A DNA stretch of 64,000 nucleotides from Oncomelania hupensis (lineage: Eukaryota > Mollusca > Gastropoda > Littorinimorpha > Pomatiopsidae), in NCBI GenBank assembly GCA_036898135.1, contig CM072523.1:35841863-35905862 (forward strand), read 5' to 3'. The notes beneath the pieces were generated by a model. It was not told the origin of the DNA. It did not search any database and was given only the letters and a program-made list of their open reading frames with translations. Made by a program: the position numbers and the translations under genes. Below, piece by piece: positions 30,122-41,606 of the stretch. The stretch's first letter is position 1, and each line of letters starts with the position of its first letter.

Positions 30122-33100
30122 ATGGCTGACTTCTGGCAGAAAGGGGTTGAACTGAATCTAAAAGGCAAGCAGCTGACGGAGTACGTCAAGTCTCAGGAGA
30201 GAATACGAGAAAGAGAATTGGAAGAGAAGCGTCTAGAAAAAGAAATAGAACTAGAACAGAAGCGTCTAGAAATTGAACAGCAGCGGCAAGAAAAAGAAGA
30301 GCAACGACGTCGTGAAGAAAGAGAAATAGAGGAGCAGTGACGTCGTGAAGACAGAGAATTTGAACTGAAGCGTCTGGAAATTGAACAGCAGCAGCAAGAA
30401 AGAGATCGTCAGTACCAGCTAGAGTTGGCGCGTATCCAGAACAATCAGCATGCGCCACAAGTCACCAACGACCATACGGCTCCAAAATTGCCAGCTTTCG
30501 TCGACGGGAAGGACCAGATCGACAGCTATCTGGCGAGATTCGAAAGGTTCGCCGAAAGCTCCAATTGGCAACCTCGAGACTGGGCGATACGACTGAGTGC
30601 ACTTCTGACGGGGCAAGCTCTCGAAGTTTACACCAGACTGTCGAACGATGACGCCAAAAACTACGACGTCTTGAAAGAGGCCCTGTTGCAGTGCTACAAC
30701 TTTACAGAGAGCTACCGTAAACGCTTCCGTGAATGCCGGCCTAAGTCAGACGAGACGCCAAAGCAGTTTGTGGAGCGCCTGTCGTCATATCTACACAAGT
30801 GGGTGGAGTTATCAGGCGAAATGAAGTCTTACGACAGTCTCCATGACCTGATTGTGAAAGAACAATTTCTCAATGCCTGTCACAAGGACCTAGCGACCCA
30901 CTTAGAAGAACAAAAGCTGCAGACGCTTAAAGATGTGACTGAGGCTGCTGAAAGATATCTCATCGCTCATGGGAAAACCCTGGGGCCACCCAGCGCGACG
31001 AAACCTTTTCAGAAGACTGGAAACCATGTGAACCAGATCCAAGGGAGCCAGACGAGCCAGAGACAGACGGACTCCACGCCTCCTCCCAGGGAAGGGCATT
31101 CAAGAGGCTGTTTCATCTGCAACGCTACAGACCACAGAGCTGCCAGCTGCCCTCAAAGCAGAAATAGCGTACAGCGGAGCAGTACGGACAATGCAGCGGT
31201 GGGCAACCGACAGAGACGTTTCTCCAATCAACGGCAAACCAGTAGATCTGACCATCAAGTGTGCGGCGGGAGCGTCATTCTTCCGAGTGAGACCAAGCGC
31301 ACAGCTACTCCTGCGGACGTGCAAGAGTGCATGACCGATGGCCAACTTCTCCTTGCCAACGGAAAATCCATCCCCGTCGTCGCCAGCGCAGCTGTGACCG
31401 TCCAGAACATGCCGGTTTCAAAGGGACGCGTCGGAAATCATGAAGTGACTGTCTTAAGAGACTCTGGCTGTAGTGGGGTCATCGTCAGAGAAGACCTAAT
31501 CGCTAAAGAACAATTTACTGGCGATTCTAAATGGACACTCATGGCCGACAGCAAATGTGTGAGAGCGCCAGTTGCGAAGATTCATGTCAACACCCCTTTC
31601 TACATAGGCGAAGTCGAAGCGGTTTGCCTGAAGAAGCCGCTGTATGATTTGATGATCGGGAATATCGACGGCGCGAGACGACCCGACGACCCCGATCCAG
31701 AGTGGAGTCCTGCCTCAACCCAACACGTCGAAGTTGTGGAGGAGGATCCATTGCCATTTCCCGATGGAGACCTTACAGAGCTGCTACGGGACAATGTGGT
31801 TACTCCGGCTCAGCCCTGCCGACCAGAGATCGTCGGTGCCGTTACAACCAGGGCCCAGGCCAAGAGAGACAAGACGTCTACGCCACTGAAGGTCGCCGAC
31901 AACTCTAAAGCTGCCATCGTGGACAGAGATAAGCTGATCCAGCTCCAGGAAGCTGATAGTACTTTAAACAAGTACAGGAACCGCCAAGACCACGTGACCA
32001 AAGGCAGTGGTACGGTCTACTTTGAGGTGAAGGCCAAGATCCTGTATCGAATCTTCCAGCACCCGAGGGTCAACGGAGTGAAACCACTACGTCAAGTATT
32101 GGTACCGTTACCCCTAAGGCGCCAGGTGATGGAAGTAGCGCATGACTCAATCATGGGAGGTCACCTAGGCATCAAGAAGACGTCAGACAAAATCCAGGCG
32201 GTGTTCTACTGGCCAGGACTTCATGCGGACGTCAGCCGTTTCTGCCGATCATGTGACATTTGCCAGAAGACCATACCTCGAGGAAGGGTCCCGAAAGTGC
32301 CTATGCAGAGGATGCCTCTGATCGACCGACCTTTCAAGAGGGTGGCCTTAGACTTAATCGGCGAAATAAGACCTCCGAGTGAAGAAGGTCATCGGTGGGT
32401 ACTGACTTTAGTGGACTATGCGACTCGGTACCCAGAAGCAGTGCCGCTGAAGAAGATTGACATTGAAACTGTAGCAGAGGCACTGGTGGACATGTTCAGT
32501 AGACTTGGAGTGCCTGAAGAAATTCTGACAGACCTCGGGACACAGTTCGTCTCTGACTGTATGAAGGAGGTCAACAGACTGCTGAGCATCCGGCATTTAC
32601 CTACGACACCCTACCATCCAATGTGCAACGGGCTCGTCGAAAAGTTCAATGCTACGTTGAAGTCCACCCTGAAGAAACTGTGCAGCGAGCAGCCCAGACA
32701 ATGCCATCGCTACATCAACGCCCTACTTTTCGCCTTCAGAGAAGTACCGCAGGTGTCCACCGGCTTTTCTCCGTTCGAGCTGCTGTACGGAAGAACCATC
32801 CGAGGGCCGATGCACATCCTAAAAGAACTGTGGACGAAAGAAGTAGACACCCCAGAGGTGAAGAACACCTACCAGTACGTGTTTGAGCTACGGGAGAAGC
32901 TGGAGCAGACTCTTGAGATAGCCAGAGAAAACCTGAAGAAATCCCAGGACTATGGAAAGCACTACTATGACCGTAGGGCTGTGAACAGGAAGTTTAAACC
33001 TGGCAACAAAGTGCTGGTGCTGCTACCTACCGACCACAATAAGTTGCTGATGCAGTGGAAAGGCCCGTACGAAGTGGAGACCGTGGTGGGGATCAACGAC

Positions 33101-33658
33101 TACAAGGTGAAGGTCGGCCAGCATTCCAAGATATACCACGCCAACCTCCTTAAGCTGTACGTGGAAAGGCCATCAGAGACTGTGCACGCAGCCACAGCAG
33201 CTGTGACCGACAACAGCTTTGACAGCGAAGAACTGTTGGAACTGGGAGACTTCCACAGCAAAGAAGGCATCGATGATGTTAAGCTAGGACCAAGCTTGAC
33301 GGAAGGTCAAAAGATGGAACTCAAGGACCTTATGGGCGAGTTTCCCCATAACTTCAATGATGTCCCAGGCTCTACGACTTTGGTCGAACATGAATTCCAC
33401 ACCCAGACCTGGAAGGAGCATCTGCAGACCTTGAGGGAGCTGTTCCACCGTCCCGCAGAAGCCAACCTGACCGTGAGACCCAGCGAATGCATTCTGGGAG
33501 ATGACAACGTCGACTGCGACGGACATCCGACGGAAGAAGGAGACAACGGAGGACGCACTGATTCCAGGGAAGCCCACGTGATCATCGTCTTTGACCCTGG
33601 GCCAATGACAACCGCAACTGACGAGGGCGTCGATTCCTTGCGAATGAAAGAACATTGA
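30122..33658 (+). pseudogene. Gypsy-1b gag-protease-integrase ORF with one stop
   Basis: Same architecture as the Gypsy-1a ORF: coiled-coil gag, CCHC (CFICNATDHRAASC), LRDSGCSG protease, H2C2 and DDE integrase, GPY-like module, then the same RT edges joined without the palm or RNase H. A TGA at 30338-30340 interrupts the Glu/Arg-rich coiled coil at about codon 73. Everything downstream to 33658 stays in the same frame. The coiled-coil repeat has a different unit number from Gypsy-1a. One stop in an otherwise intact ORF suggests recent loss. Confidence 0.92.
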
Positions 33659-33913
33659 CTGTGTGGACGAACTAAGAATGTTGGTAATGACAGACTTGAA
33701 AATGAAAAACGTTGACTGGGTAAATGATCTGTGAACATTGACAATATCCAGACAGATTTGGAGATGAAAACCATTGACTCTGTGTGAATGAACTGAGAAC
33801 GTTGATAGTATTCAGACAGTCTGAAATAAGTCTTAATTCTGTACTTTGTTTGTGCATTACGTTTCAACGTTGTTGAAAGAAATTAAGTAAATTTCTTCTT
33901 GAGTGGGGGGTTA

Positions 33914-34551
33914 TGTTACGTTGAAACGAACGAAAGTGTGTCTAAAGCGCGCACGATAGATCTAATCGTTTCGTTTTGCAAAGTATTCAATAATGGAGTT
34001 TATTTACCTTTGATTTGAGTTTGCATTATTGTTAGGAGAGGCTTTGTATAACGTTGATGATTTGCGTTAGTCGATATTGTTGGAGAAATTTCGGGATCTG
34101 CATGTTTATTACTGTCGATAGAAATTTCCTGATGGATATCGAAGGTCGTGAATGTTCCCGGAAGTAGAGGAAATAGGTATGACGTAAGTCAGTGATGACG
34201 ATCTGTAGTTCGATTGGTGGCAGTACGTCATTTCTACCATGTACCAAATTGTTCCAGAAGAGAGAGAGGTTATTTAATCGTGTGCCGAGTTGCTGTTGAG
34301 AGATAGTAAAGTTGTTGATAGTGATTTGAAGAGTTGCTGTGAAAGTTGTTGAGTTGAGTTGAGAATTGTATGCAGTTGTTGATGTGTGCTGAATAAAAGT
34401 GGAAAACTCCATACGTCGACTTTGTGACTTGTATGCTGTTTGGACGGGTTGCGTGAATAAACGAATCTGAGTTACACAACTATCAGGAATTCAAGCATCG
34501 GGGCTGAATCAGATACTGATAGAAAACACCATCATCGAACTGAGTGTAACA
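33914..34551 (+). repeat. Gypsy-1b 3' LTR
   Basis: 638 bp, three differences from the 5' copy seen by eye; followed by CCTAC. Confidence 0.95.
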
Positions 34552-34789
34552 CCTACATTGCTAAATAATAATAATACCACGGAAAGCCCTAGTGACCATT
34601 TGGCAGAAAGCGTCCAATATCCCCAAACTAACCCAACAGGCCCCATACACAAATGAGGAGTTTTGGGAGAGTTTTTTAAAAAAAAGGTAGGTGACTGGTA
34701 TAGCAAAGAAGATGGTAGATTAATAGAACAGATTATGAACGAGAAAGAACACAGGAGAATGACAGAAACAGTGGTAATTTAAAGCACTA

Positions 34790-35320
34790 AATTTCCATAA
34801 AGTGGGGATACTGTCAGATCTGCTGTCTGTCTATGTCCCTTCTCGCACTCTTCGCTCTTCTTCTGACTCTCGCACACTCTGCATGCAAAAAACTAACACC
34901 AAAACGTACAGAGAACAGGCATTCACTTATTGTGCACCCAGGCAATGGAACACTCTTCCAGCCAACATCAGACACAAGCAGACCACACCCTCATTCAAGC
35001 AAGCTCTAAAATCTCACCTCTTCAAACTCTACTATCCTGACTAAATCCTTCATTCTTTAGACCCTAGCCCCAACACTTGTTCTGCTTTTGGCTATGCTTG
35101 TGGACTTTGTTGTGATTGTGATGACTTGTTTGCAGAAGGTTAACTTATGTATTGTCTGATTTTCATGTGGGTTTTTCTCATTGTATAATTTCTGATGCAA
35201 TATTGAAAGTTGTTTCATGTTTGTTTCTTTCTTTTCATGTAAAGCGCTATGCGCTTGTCTATAAAAAACACACCAAGTAATAGCGCTATATAAATGTCCA
35301 TTATTATTATTATTATTATA
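34790..35320 (+). pseudogene. 5'-truncated CR1/L2-like LINE 3' end
   Basis: The frame at 34802-35044 carries YREQAFTYCAPRQWNTLP and FKQALKSHLFKLYY, the C-terminal block of LINE proteins like that at 1705-1893. A 3' UTR with AAGCGCTATGCGC and AGCGCTATATAAATG words follows, then an (ATT)n tail at about 35303-35318. Confidence 0.8.
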
Positions 35321-35466
35321 CTATAATACAGAATACCCCCGGCACCCCAAATGGAGGATAAATGAATACATAAACAATTAAATAAATAAATAAATATAGA
35401 CTTTGGTTGTGAAGTAGATCTGTTACTCTCCGATAGCATTTATGTCGCCCAAAATTGCTCACATTT

Positions 35467-35592
<126 letters not shown>

Positions 35593-35713
35593 TAATGTCA
35601 GTGTGATAATGTCCAAAGCGTTTTACCTAACACCAGAATTTATGACTATAATTCACAAAACACACATATATACTAAGTGAACATGACTACAACTCTATTA
35701 TAATACCAACCAA

Positions 35714-35819
<106 letters not shown>

Positions 35820-36250
35820 AGTGTCCTTTCATAATAGGCCTAGCCTAGCGAGTTATGGGGAACGCCCACCCAAGGGAAATAACTAGAGTGATAATTATTA
35901 AGGGAAATGACTCTGGAGACACACGCCAATGGCCGACAGTTCATAACTTCATATGCATCTGTGGATTAAGGAATAAAACACAGAACTGCAATACAACGTG
36001 TCGACTCAATATGCATGCCTGTTAATACACACACACAGGAACATCACATTGGCGACGAGGACGGCGAACAAGCATCGCTCTTCCAGTAAGCTTTTCAATT
36101 GAATTTTTTCTTCGACTCGACAGTCGACTCCGCGCCTTGCAAAACCGACCGGCCTACATGCGGCGGCTCAACTGATCCATACCACGTGCGCAACGTCCGG
36201 GCGACGGCACCACAGGGGAAGACGAATACTAAAACAAACGTGCTTCAAAC

Positions 36251-37560
36251 ATGACATCTTTACCGAACTTTCCTCCATTCTCTGTGTACTCCGAAGAACA
36301 TTCGGCGGGTGAAAGATTCGACAAATGGCTGAACAAATTCGAGAACCTCCTGACTGCTCTAGAAGTAGACGAGGACAAACGCAAGAAGGCTCTTTTGCTA
36401 CACTACCTGGGTGACGAGGCCTACGACATCTACGACAGCTTCAGTGCTGAAGAACAGGGCAACGACGCAGCTTACGACACAGCTAAGAAATCTCTGCAAG
36501 ACTTTTTTAAACCTAAGAAAAACACTGCTTTTGAAATTTTCAGATTCAGACAAACTGTGCAACTTGAAAATGAATCTACAGACACATACTACACTAAGTT
36601 GCGATCCCTTTCCAAACAGTGCAACTTCCATGATTCAAATCTTGAGATACTCACCCAGATTTTGCATGGATGCAAATCAGCAAAACTCAGAAGACGAGCA
36701 CTAAGGGACAACCTCTCGCTGCAGCAGGTACTAGCTGAAGCAAGAGCGTCAGAACTAGCAGACACACATGCGCAAGAGATTGAAACCAAACCACTGCCCA
36801 TAGAGTCACGCACAGGTACAAAACCCCACTAATTCAGCAAGATAACCCCAAACATAACCCCCAGTCAGCCAAACATCGCGCAGAAGGTAATCTCAAACAA
36901 TACAATTCTGATTCAAGATATCGAAGCAGAAACACACAATGTATTTATTGTGGAGGTACATATCCTCATGCACAAACATGCCCCGCTAAAGGTAAAGAGT
37001 GTGCAGCATGCCACAAAATGAATCACTTTGCAAAAGTTTGCAGATCAAAAGGCAAACACAGCGTCAGGCAAGTAGAAGATCATGACACACACGAAAACTC
37101 AGATGAAGAAGTATTCATGATTCACAAGGAAGAGAAGGAACAAAAAGACACAAAACAAATAAAGAAAGACGAACATGCATTCAGCGATTATCAACAAACG
37201 CAAACTTCCAGCTTCATGCAAGAGAGAGAAGTAGAGAGAAGTCAAACTGACAAGTCACAATCTGCCTTAGACACACATACGCAGCAACAACACACAGAGG
37301 ATACAGATGATGAATACGTATATGGAACACACACGGTCTTCAACATGCACCTACAGTCACAACACGCATGCACAACAAAGAAGTCAGAAGAAATTTCTTG
37401 TAGACACAGGTGCCACAGTGAACATAATTGGATACAACACATACAAATCACTGGGTTTTCCAGATCTAGAAAAGAAATGTCCCAACATATTTGCATACGG
37501 CACAAACAAGACACTACCTGTGATAGGTCATTTCAAGACAGACTTACAATGTAACGGAGA
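36251..37560 (+). pseudogene. Gypsy-2 gag, CCHC and protease start, frameshifted
   Basis: Gag opens at ATG 36251 (FPPFSVYSEEHSAGERFDKW) and stops at 36832. The next frame carries two zinc knuckles ([14 protein letters not shown] and [14 protein letters not shown], about 36940-37040), and the protease [15 protein letters not shown] (about 37380-37425) is back in the first frame. At least two frame changes separate these parts. A programmed gag-pol shift may explain one; the others look like decay. Two CCHC knuckles are typical of the Mag/CsRN1-like Gypsy groups. Confidence 0.8.
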
Positions 37561-39082
37561 AAACATCTCCACCAAGGTCTATGTCATGGCTAACACTGAC
37601 ACCGAGCCAAAATACAACTTGCTCAGCAACACAACTTCCCAAGAGCTAAAACTCATTCAGTACACATTGTCCACATCCATCCCAGTTTGTGAAGAATTCC
37701 CAGAACTTTTTCAGACAGGGGAAATAGGAAAACTCAAACACAAGAAAATCACTCTTCACGTCGACACAGGCGTACAGCCAGTCACTCAAAAGGAACGGCG
37801 CATTCCTTTTCACGTTCGACATGAGGTTGAAAAATAAATCCAACGACTTGAACAACTCGATATTATCGAGAAAGTTGAAGGTCCTACTCCCTGGGTCAGC
37901 CCGATCGTGGTTGTCCCAAAGAAAGATGGTGGAGTCAGAGTCTGCATAGATATGCGCGAAGCCAACAAAGCGATAAAGAGGGAGAAACACCCTATCCCTA
38001 CACTAGATGACCTCATTGCTGACCTTAACGGCTCCACAGTCTTCAGTAAGCTAGACATGAGCAATGCCTACCATCAACTTGAACTCGCCGAATCAAGCCG
38101 GTACATCACAACCTTTGCTACTCACGTCGGACTTCGACGATACAAACGACTCTCATTCGGAGTCAATGCAGCTGCAGAAATATTTCAAAAGGCAATTGCT
38201 GAATTGCTCGCAGACATTCCGGGGGCAAAGAATCTCTCAGATGACATCATCATACATGGCAAAGATCAAGCAAGTCATGACCAAGCCTTACATGCAACAC
38301 TGAGGAAATTGAGTGAAAATGGAGCAAAACTCAACAAAGAGAAATGCATTTTCTCAGCCTCACAACTCAAATTCTATGGTCACATTTTCAGCGCAGATGG
38401 CGTGAAACCAGACCCTGACAAAATACAAACAATAACACAGACACCCAACCCCACAAATGTCACAGAACTCGGATCATTTCTAGGCATGACACAATATGTC
38501 GCAAGATTCATTCCGGGCTACTCAACTCTCACCGAACCCTTGCGCAGACTCACAAAGAAAGACACGACATGGCAGTGGCATACAGAACAACAAAACGCAT
38601 TCAACAAACTCAAACAAGCTCTCACAGGAGCTCAGGTCATGTCATACTTTGATCCAGACAAGCACACAGAGATAATTGTTGATGCCAGTCCTGTAGGACT
38701 TGGAACAATCTTGGTTCAGGAAGGCAAACCCATTTGCTACGCAAGCAGATCGCTCACAGACACAGAACAAAGGTACTCACAAACAGACAGAGAAATGCTA
38801 GCTGTAGTGTTCGGAGTAGAACATTTCCATCTCTATTTGTTTGAATCAGACTTCACAGTGATCACAGATCACAAACCGTTGTTAAGGATCATGGCAAGTC
38901 AGAAACCTACAACAGCCAGAATCGAGCGCTGGCGACTTAGACTTATGCCCTACAATCTGCAACTTGAGTACCGCCCTGGTAAGGACGAGCTCAACCCTGC
39001 TGATTACATTAGTCGACATCCTCAAGGCAAACCTCCTGTTGACAGTGATGTAGAAGATTACATCAACTATGTCGCAATCAAT
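37561..39082 (+). pseudogene. Gypsy-2 reverse transcriptase and RNase H
   Basis: RT reads WVSPIVVVPKKDGGVRVCID, FSKLDMSNAYHQLEL, FGVNAAAEIFQK and a catalytic block NLSDDIIIHG (x-S-D-D). It is followed by the connection LTKKDTTWQW and RNase H with IIVDASPVGLG, SQTDREMLAVV and VITDHKPL. A TAA at 37835-37837 interrupts the frame between protease and RT. The frame then stays open to the insertion of the TIR element at 39083, where it breaks at VAIN. Confidence 0.9.
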
Positions 39083-39540
39083 CAGTGGTGTTCCTAGGAT
39101 TAGAGGGCAATAGGACAAAATGTCCTAAATCATAAAACTAATCGGACATCATGTCCTGACTACATAAAAGCAATAGGACATTCAGATTGTGAAGGAAACC
39201 GATTAATGGTGCTTCTTTAAATCGTTGCAGAGGAAGTATGGTGTCGGTTATTTCCCTTTCAAAAGTGTGGAGAGTTGCGGCCCTTTTGTAGTTCGACGGA
39301 ATGTACTAAAGAGTGATAATAGTCTAGCATTGCCCACTATTCAAACTCGTTTTAACGGCTTTGACACCCCAGTTTGTACAGATGTTTCTTGCAGTGACCG
39401 CTCTAGTCATAATACTATCGGACAATGACCGCTGATTTCGCAATAGAATCGGACATTTGACGGGACACAGGTGTTTGCATTCGGTCATTTTCCAAACGAA
39501 TCGGACCATGACCGATGTCCGAGGCCTCGGGACATCACTG
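39083..39540. mobile_element. 458-bp TIR element nested in Gypsy-2
   Basis: Ends CAGTGGTGTTCC and GGGACATCACTG are imperfect inverted repeats (13 of 16). The flanks are ATCAAT on both sides (39077-39082 and 39541-39546). Removing the element plus one duplication (464 bp) joins VAIN to AIPKFMTIEEV in one frame, which confirms the boundaries. ATCGGACA/ATAGGACA words repeat near both ends. No coding capacity. Confidence 0.85.
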
Positions 39541-39954
39541 ATCAATGCAATTCCGAAGTTCATGACCATTGAAGAAGTCAGACAGTCTACAAGCGTAGAC
39601 AGCAAACTACAAAAAGTCATGGCTTCCATCCAGTCAGGAAGGTGGGATGACCCCGATATCTCTGAGTATGCCAGATTCAGAGATGAGCTATCAGTAACAG
39701 ATGGTATTGTTCTCAGGGATCATAGAGTCATCATTCCCAGAAATCTTCAACACAGAGCTGTTGAAATTGCTCATTCCACACATCAGGGAATCGTGCTAAC
39801 AAAGCAATTGATAAGGGAGAAGACTTGGTTTGCAGGCATAGACAAGATGGTGGAAGATACGGTCAAAGCATGCATACCCTGCCAAGCTTCATACCCAGGC
39901 AATCCTAACTCTCGTGAACCAATCATTGCCACTCCCACACCAGCATCCCCTTGG
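39541..39954 (+). pseudogene. Gypsy-2 integrase zinc module, left of Gypsy-3
   Basis: Reads AIPKFMTIEEVRQSTSVDS, then the HHCC module: His pair in HSTHQG context, WFAGIDKMVEDTVKAC and CQASYP. The frame is cut after PTPASPW by Gypsy-3. It resumes after 45793 in the same frame, because the insert plus its duplication is 5844 bp, a multiple of three. Confidence 0.9.
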
Positions 39955-41225
39955 TGTCACAGGGCAGCCTGTGTTGAAACCGAGTAGTAAGTGCGGGTGG
40001 GGAGTTAATGAGTTGGGGTAGTAACTGCGCGATGTCGTATGTATGGTTATGTGCGTGGAAAGCGTGATTTTTGAACAGCATAGTTTGGCCAGCCAGTTTT
40101 GGGGAATGTGTTCACTGTTAGTCAGAACAGGTTTTGGCAGAGCTACGGTGTAGACCGGGTTGTTTTGTTGCTCTGGGTGTTTTGGTTGTTCTGGAAAAGT
40201 AGGGGGGGGGACAGTTATTAACGAATAATAGTAACTGGTTCCAAAAAGAGTATACTAGTTGGAAAAGGTGCTGTGTTTTGTAGTGTAACTCTCAGATTGG
40301 AGTACAGCTATAATATAGCAAAGTTTGTGCAGTGTGGTAGTTTAGTGTGAGGCATTGTCCACTAATGGAAACTATGCACTGGATTTACCCTACTTGGAGT
40401 ACTGTGTTAGGCAAGCAGTGAAAGCTAGCTACAGGTACTTTACAATCGAGCCGTTGGGTTCGAAAGTCTTTGTTCGTCGCTCGGAAGTTCGTCGAATTCT
40501 TCAGCGCGACGACGACGACGACATCCGGTCGTTGGACCCACATCATCATCACCACCCATTCGTCCACGTCCACGTTTGTGAACATCCTCATCGTTCCACA
40601 ACCCCATCTTCCCCGCGTTATCGTGACGTCTGTTGCGGGACCTAGCCTCGGCGTTACGAGGTAGCCGACAGGAGAGGTCAGGCTGAGAGGCGTCGACGGC
40701 GGCAGGGCCGCCGCAACTACAGCGTCATCATCACCATCATCGTCATCATCAGCGGCGGAGGGAGTGGCGACACCACAGCGCCTGGATTAAACAGCGACAG
40801 TCCAGCGTCAACCACAACGAGGAGGCAGCTACCTTTCGGAGGCATCAACGGGGACACCCTACTATCAGGTCGGCTCGTTCTTTATTTGTCCCCCTCTTGA
40901 CACTTGCCCCCTCTGTGCCCGGACATTGGCGTTGCACAGTCGTTAGTTAGACGTGGTTGATCAGCAACCCCCGTTCATCTGACATTTCCATTTCATTGCT
41001 CATCGATCCATTGATTGTTCCATCACCATTTTTCTCGTTTCATGTGTAAATGTTGTATGTGTATGAGTGTGTGGTATGAATGAATAAATAGCTTGAAAGT
41101 TGTATATATATTCGTTGTGTTTTCATCCCTTCACGTCTGCGGGAAACTGTCATTCTGTCTGGGTTGTCTGCGTGTGTAAGGTGTTTGTTTGTGGCGTCTA
41201 CCCAGGGGGAGTCGTGGCAGTGACA
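39955..41225 (+). repeat. Gypsy-3 5' LTR
   Basis: 1271 bp. GAATAAATAG near 41080 is a likely polyadenylation signal. The TTTGGTGGACCTGCGGGG that follows is the presumed primer-binding region. Confidence 0.95.
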
Positions 41226-41606
41226 TTTGGTGGACCTGCGGGGTATGGTGTGAGTGTGCCCAGACGTGAAGTTGTCTTGTGATTGTCTTGTGGTGTCCGA
41301 GTGTGTGAGGCGTGATTCGGTGAGAGTGTGCACCCCAGCGGGTGGTTGGAGGGAGTCAGGTCGCTGTTTAGCGGAGGCTCACAGCCGGCCTGGGTTCGAC
41401 CACACGTGAGGGGAGGGCACCATTGCACTCTCCAACCGGTTCGCTACCTTGCAGGCCAGTTTCCACTGTTTGAGTGGGAGGAGGTGGGTGATAGGTAAGG
41501 AAGATAGCTTAGATAGGTAGGTTAGTATCTAGGGCTAGGCTAGGTTAGGTAGGGTTGTAGGACTTTGACTTGTTGTTGTTGGTTGTTGTTGCTTTCCTTA
41601 AGCAGG

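Larger units (their letters stand above)
28907..34551 (+). mobile_element. Gypsy-1b: sister copy of Gypsy-1a
   Basis: 5.6 kb element with 638-bp LTRs (28907-29544 and 33914-34551), 5-bp target duplication CCTAC (28902-28906 and 34552-34556) and three LTR differences by eye. Internal coding is nearly identical to Gypsy-1a and has the same RT deletion junction, but the first half of the LTR is clearly a different subtype. Its leader has one copy of the 182-bp unit and a longer GAA/TTC array. It sits antisense in the 20.5 kb intron 2, about 360 bp upstream of exon 3. Confidence 0.95.

Noticed and set aside
36832..37040. Gypsy-2 as an intact, active element
   Set aside because: Several frame changes in gag and a TAA at 37835-37837, plus two insertions and a truncated 3' LTR.
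40355..40645. 96-codon frame in both Gypsy-3 LTRs (repeated at 44923-45213)
   Set aside because: It lies wholly inside the LTR, lacks an ATG at its start, and its repeats of Asp and His come from CGA/CATCAC simple repeats.
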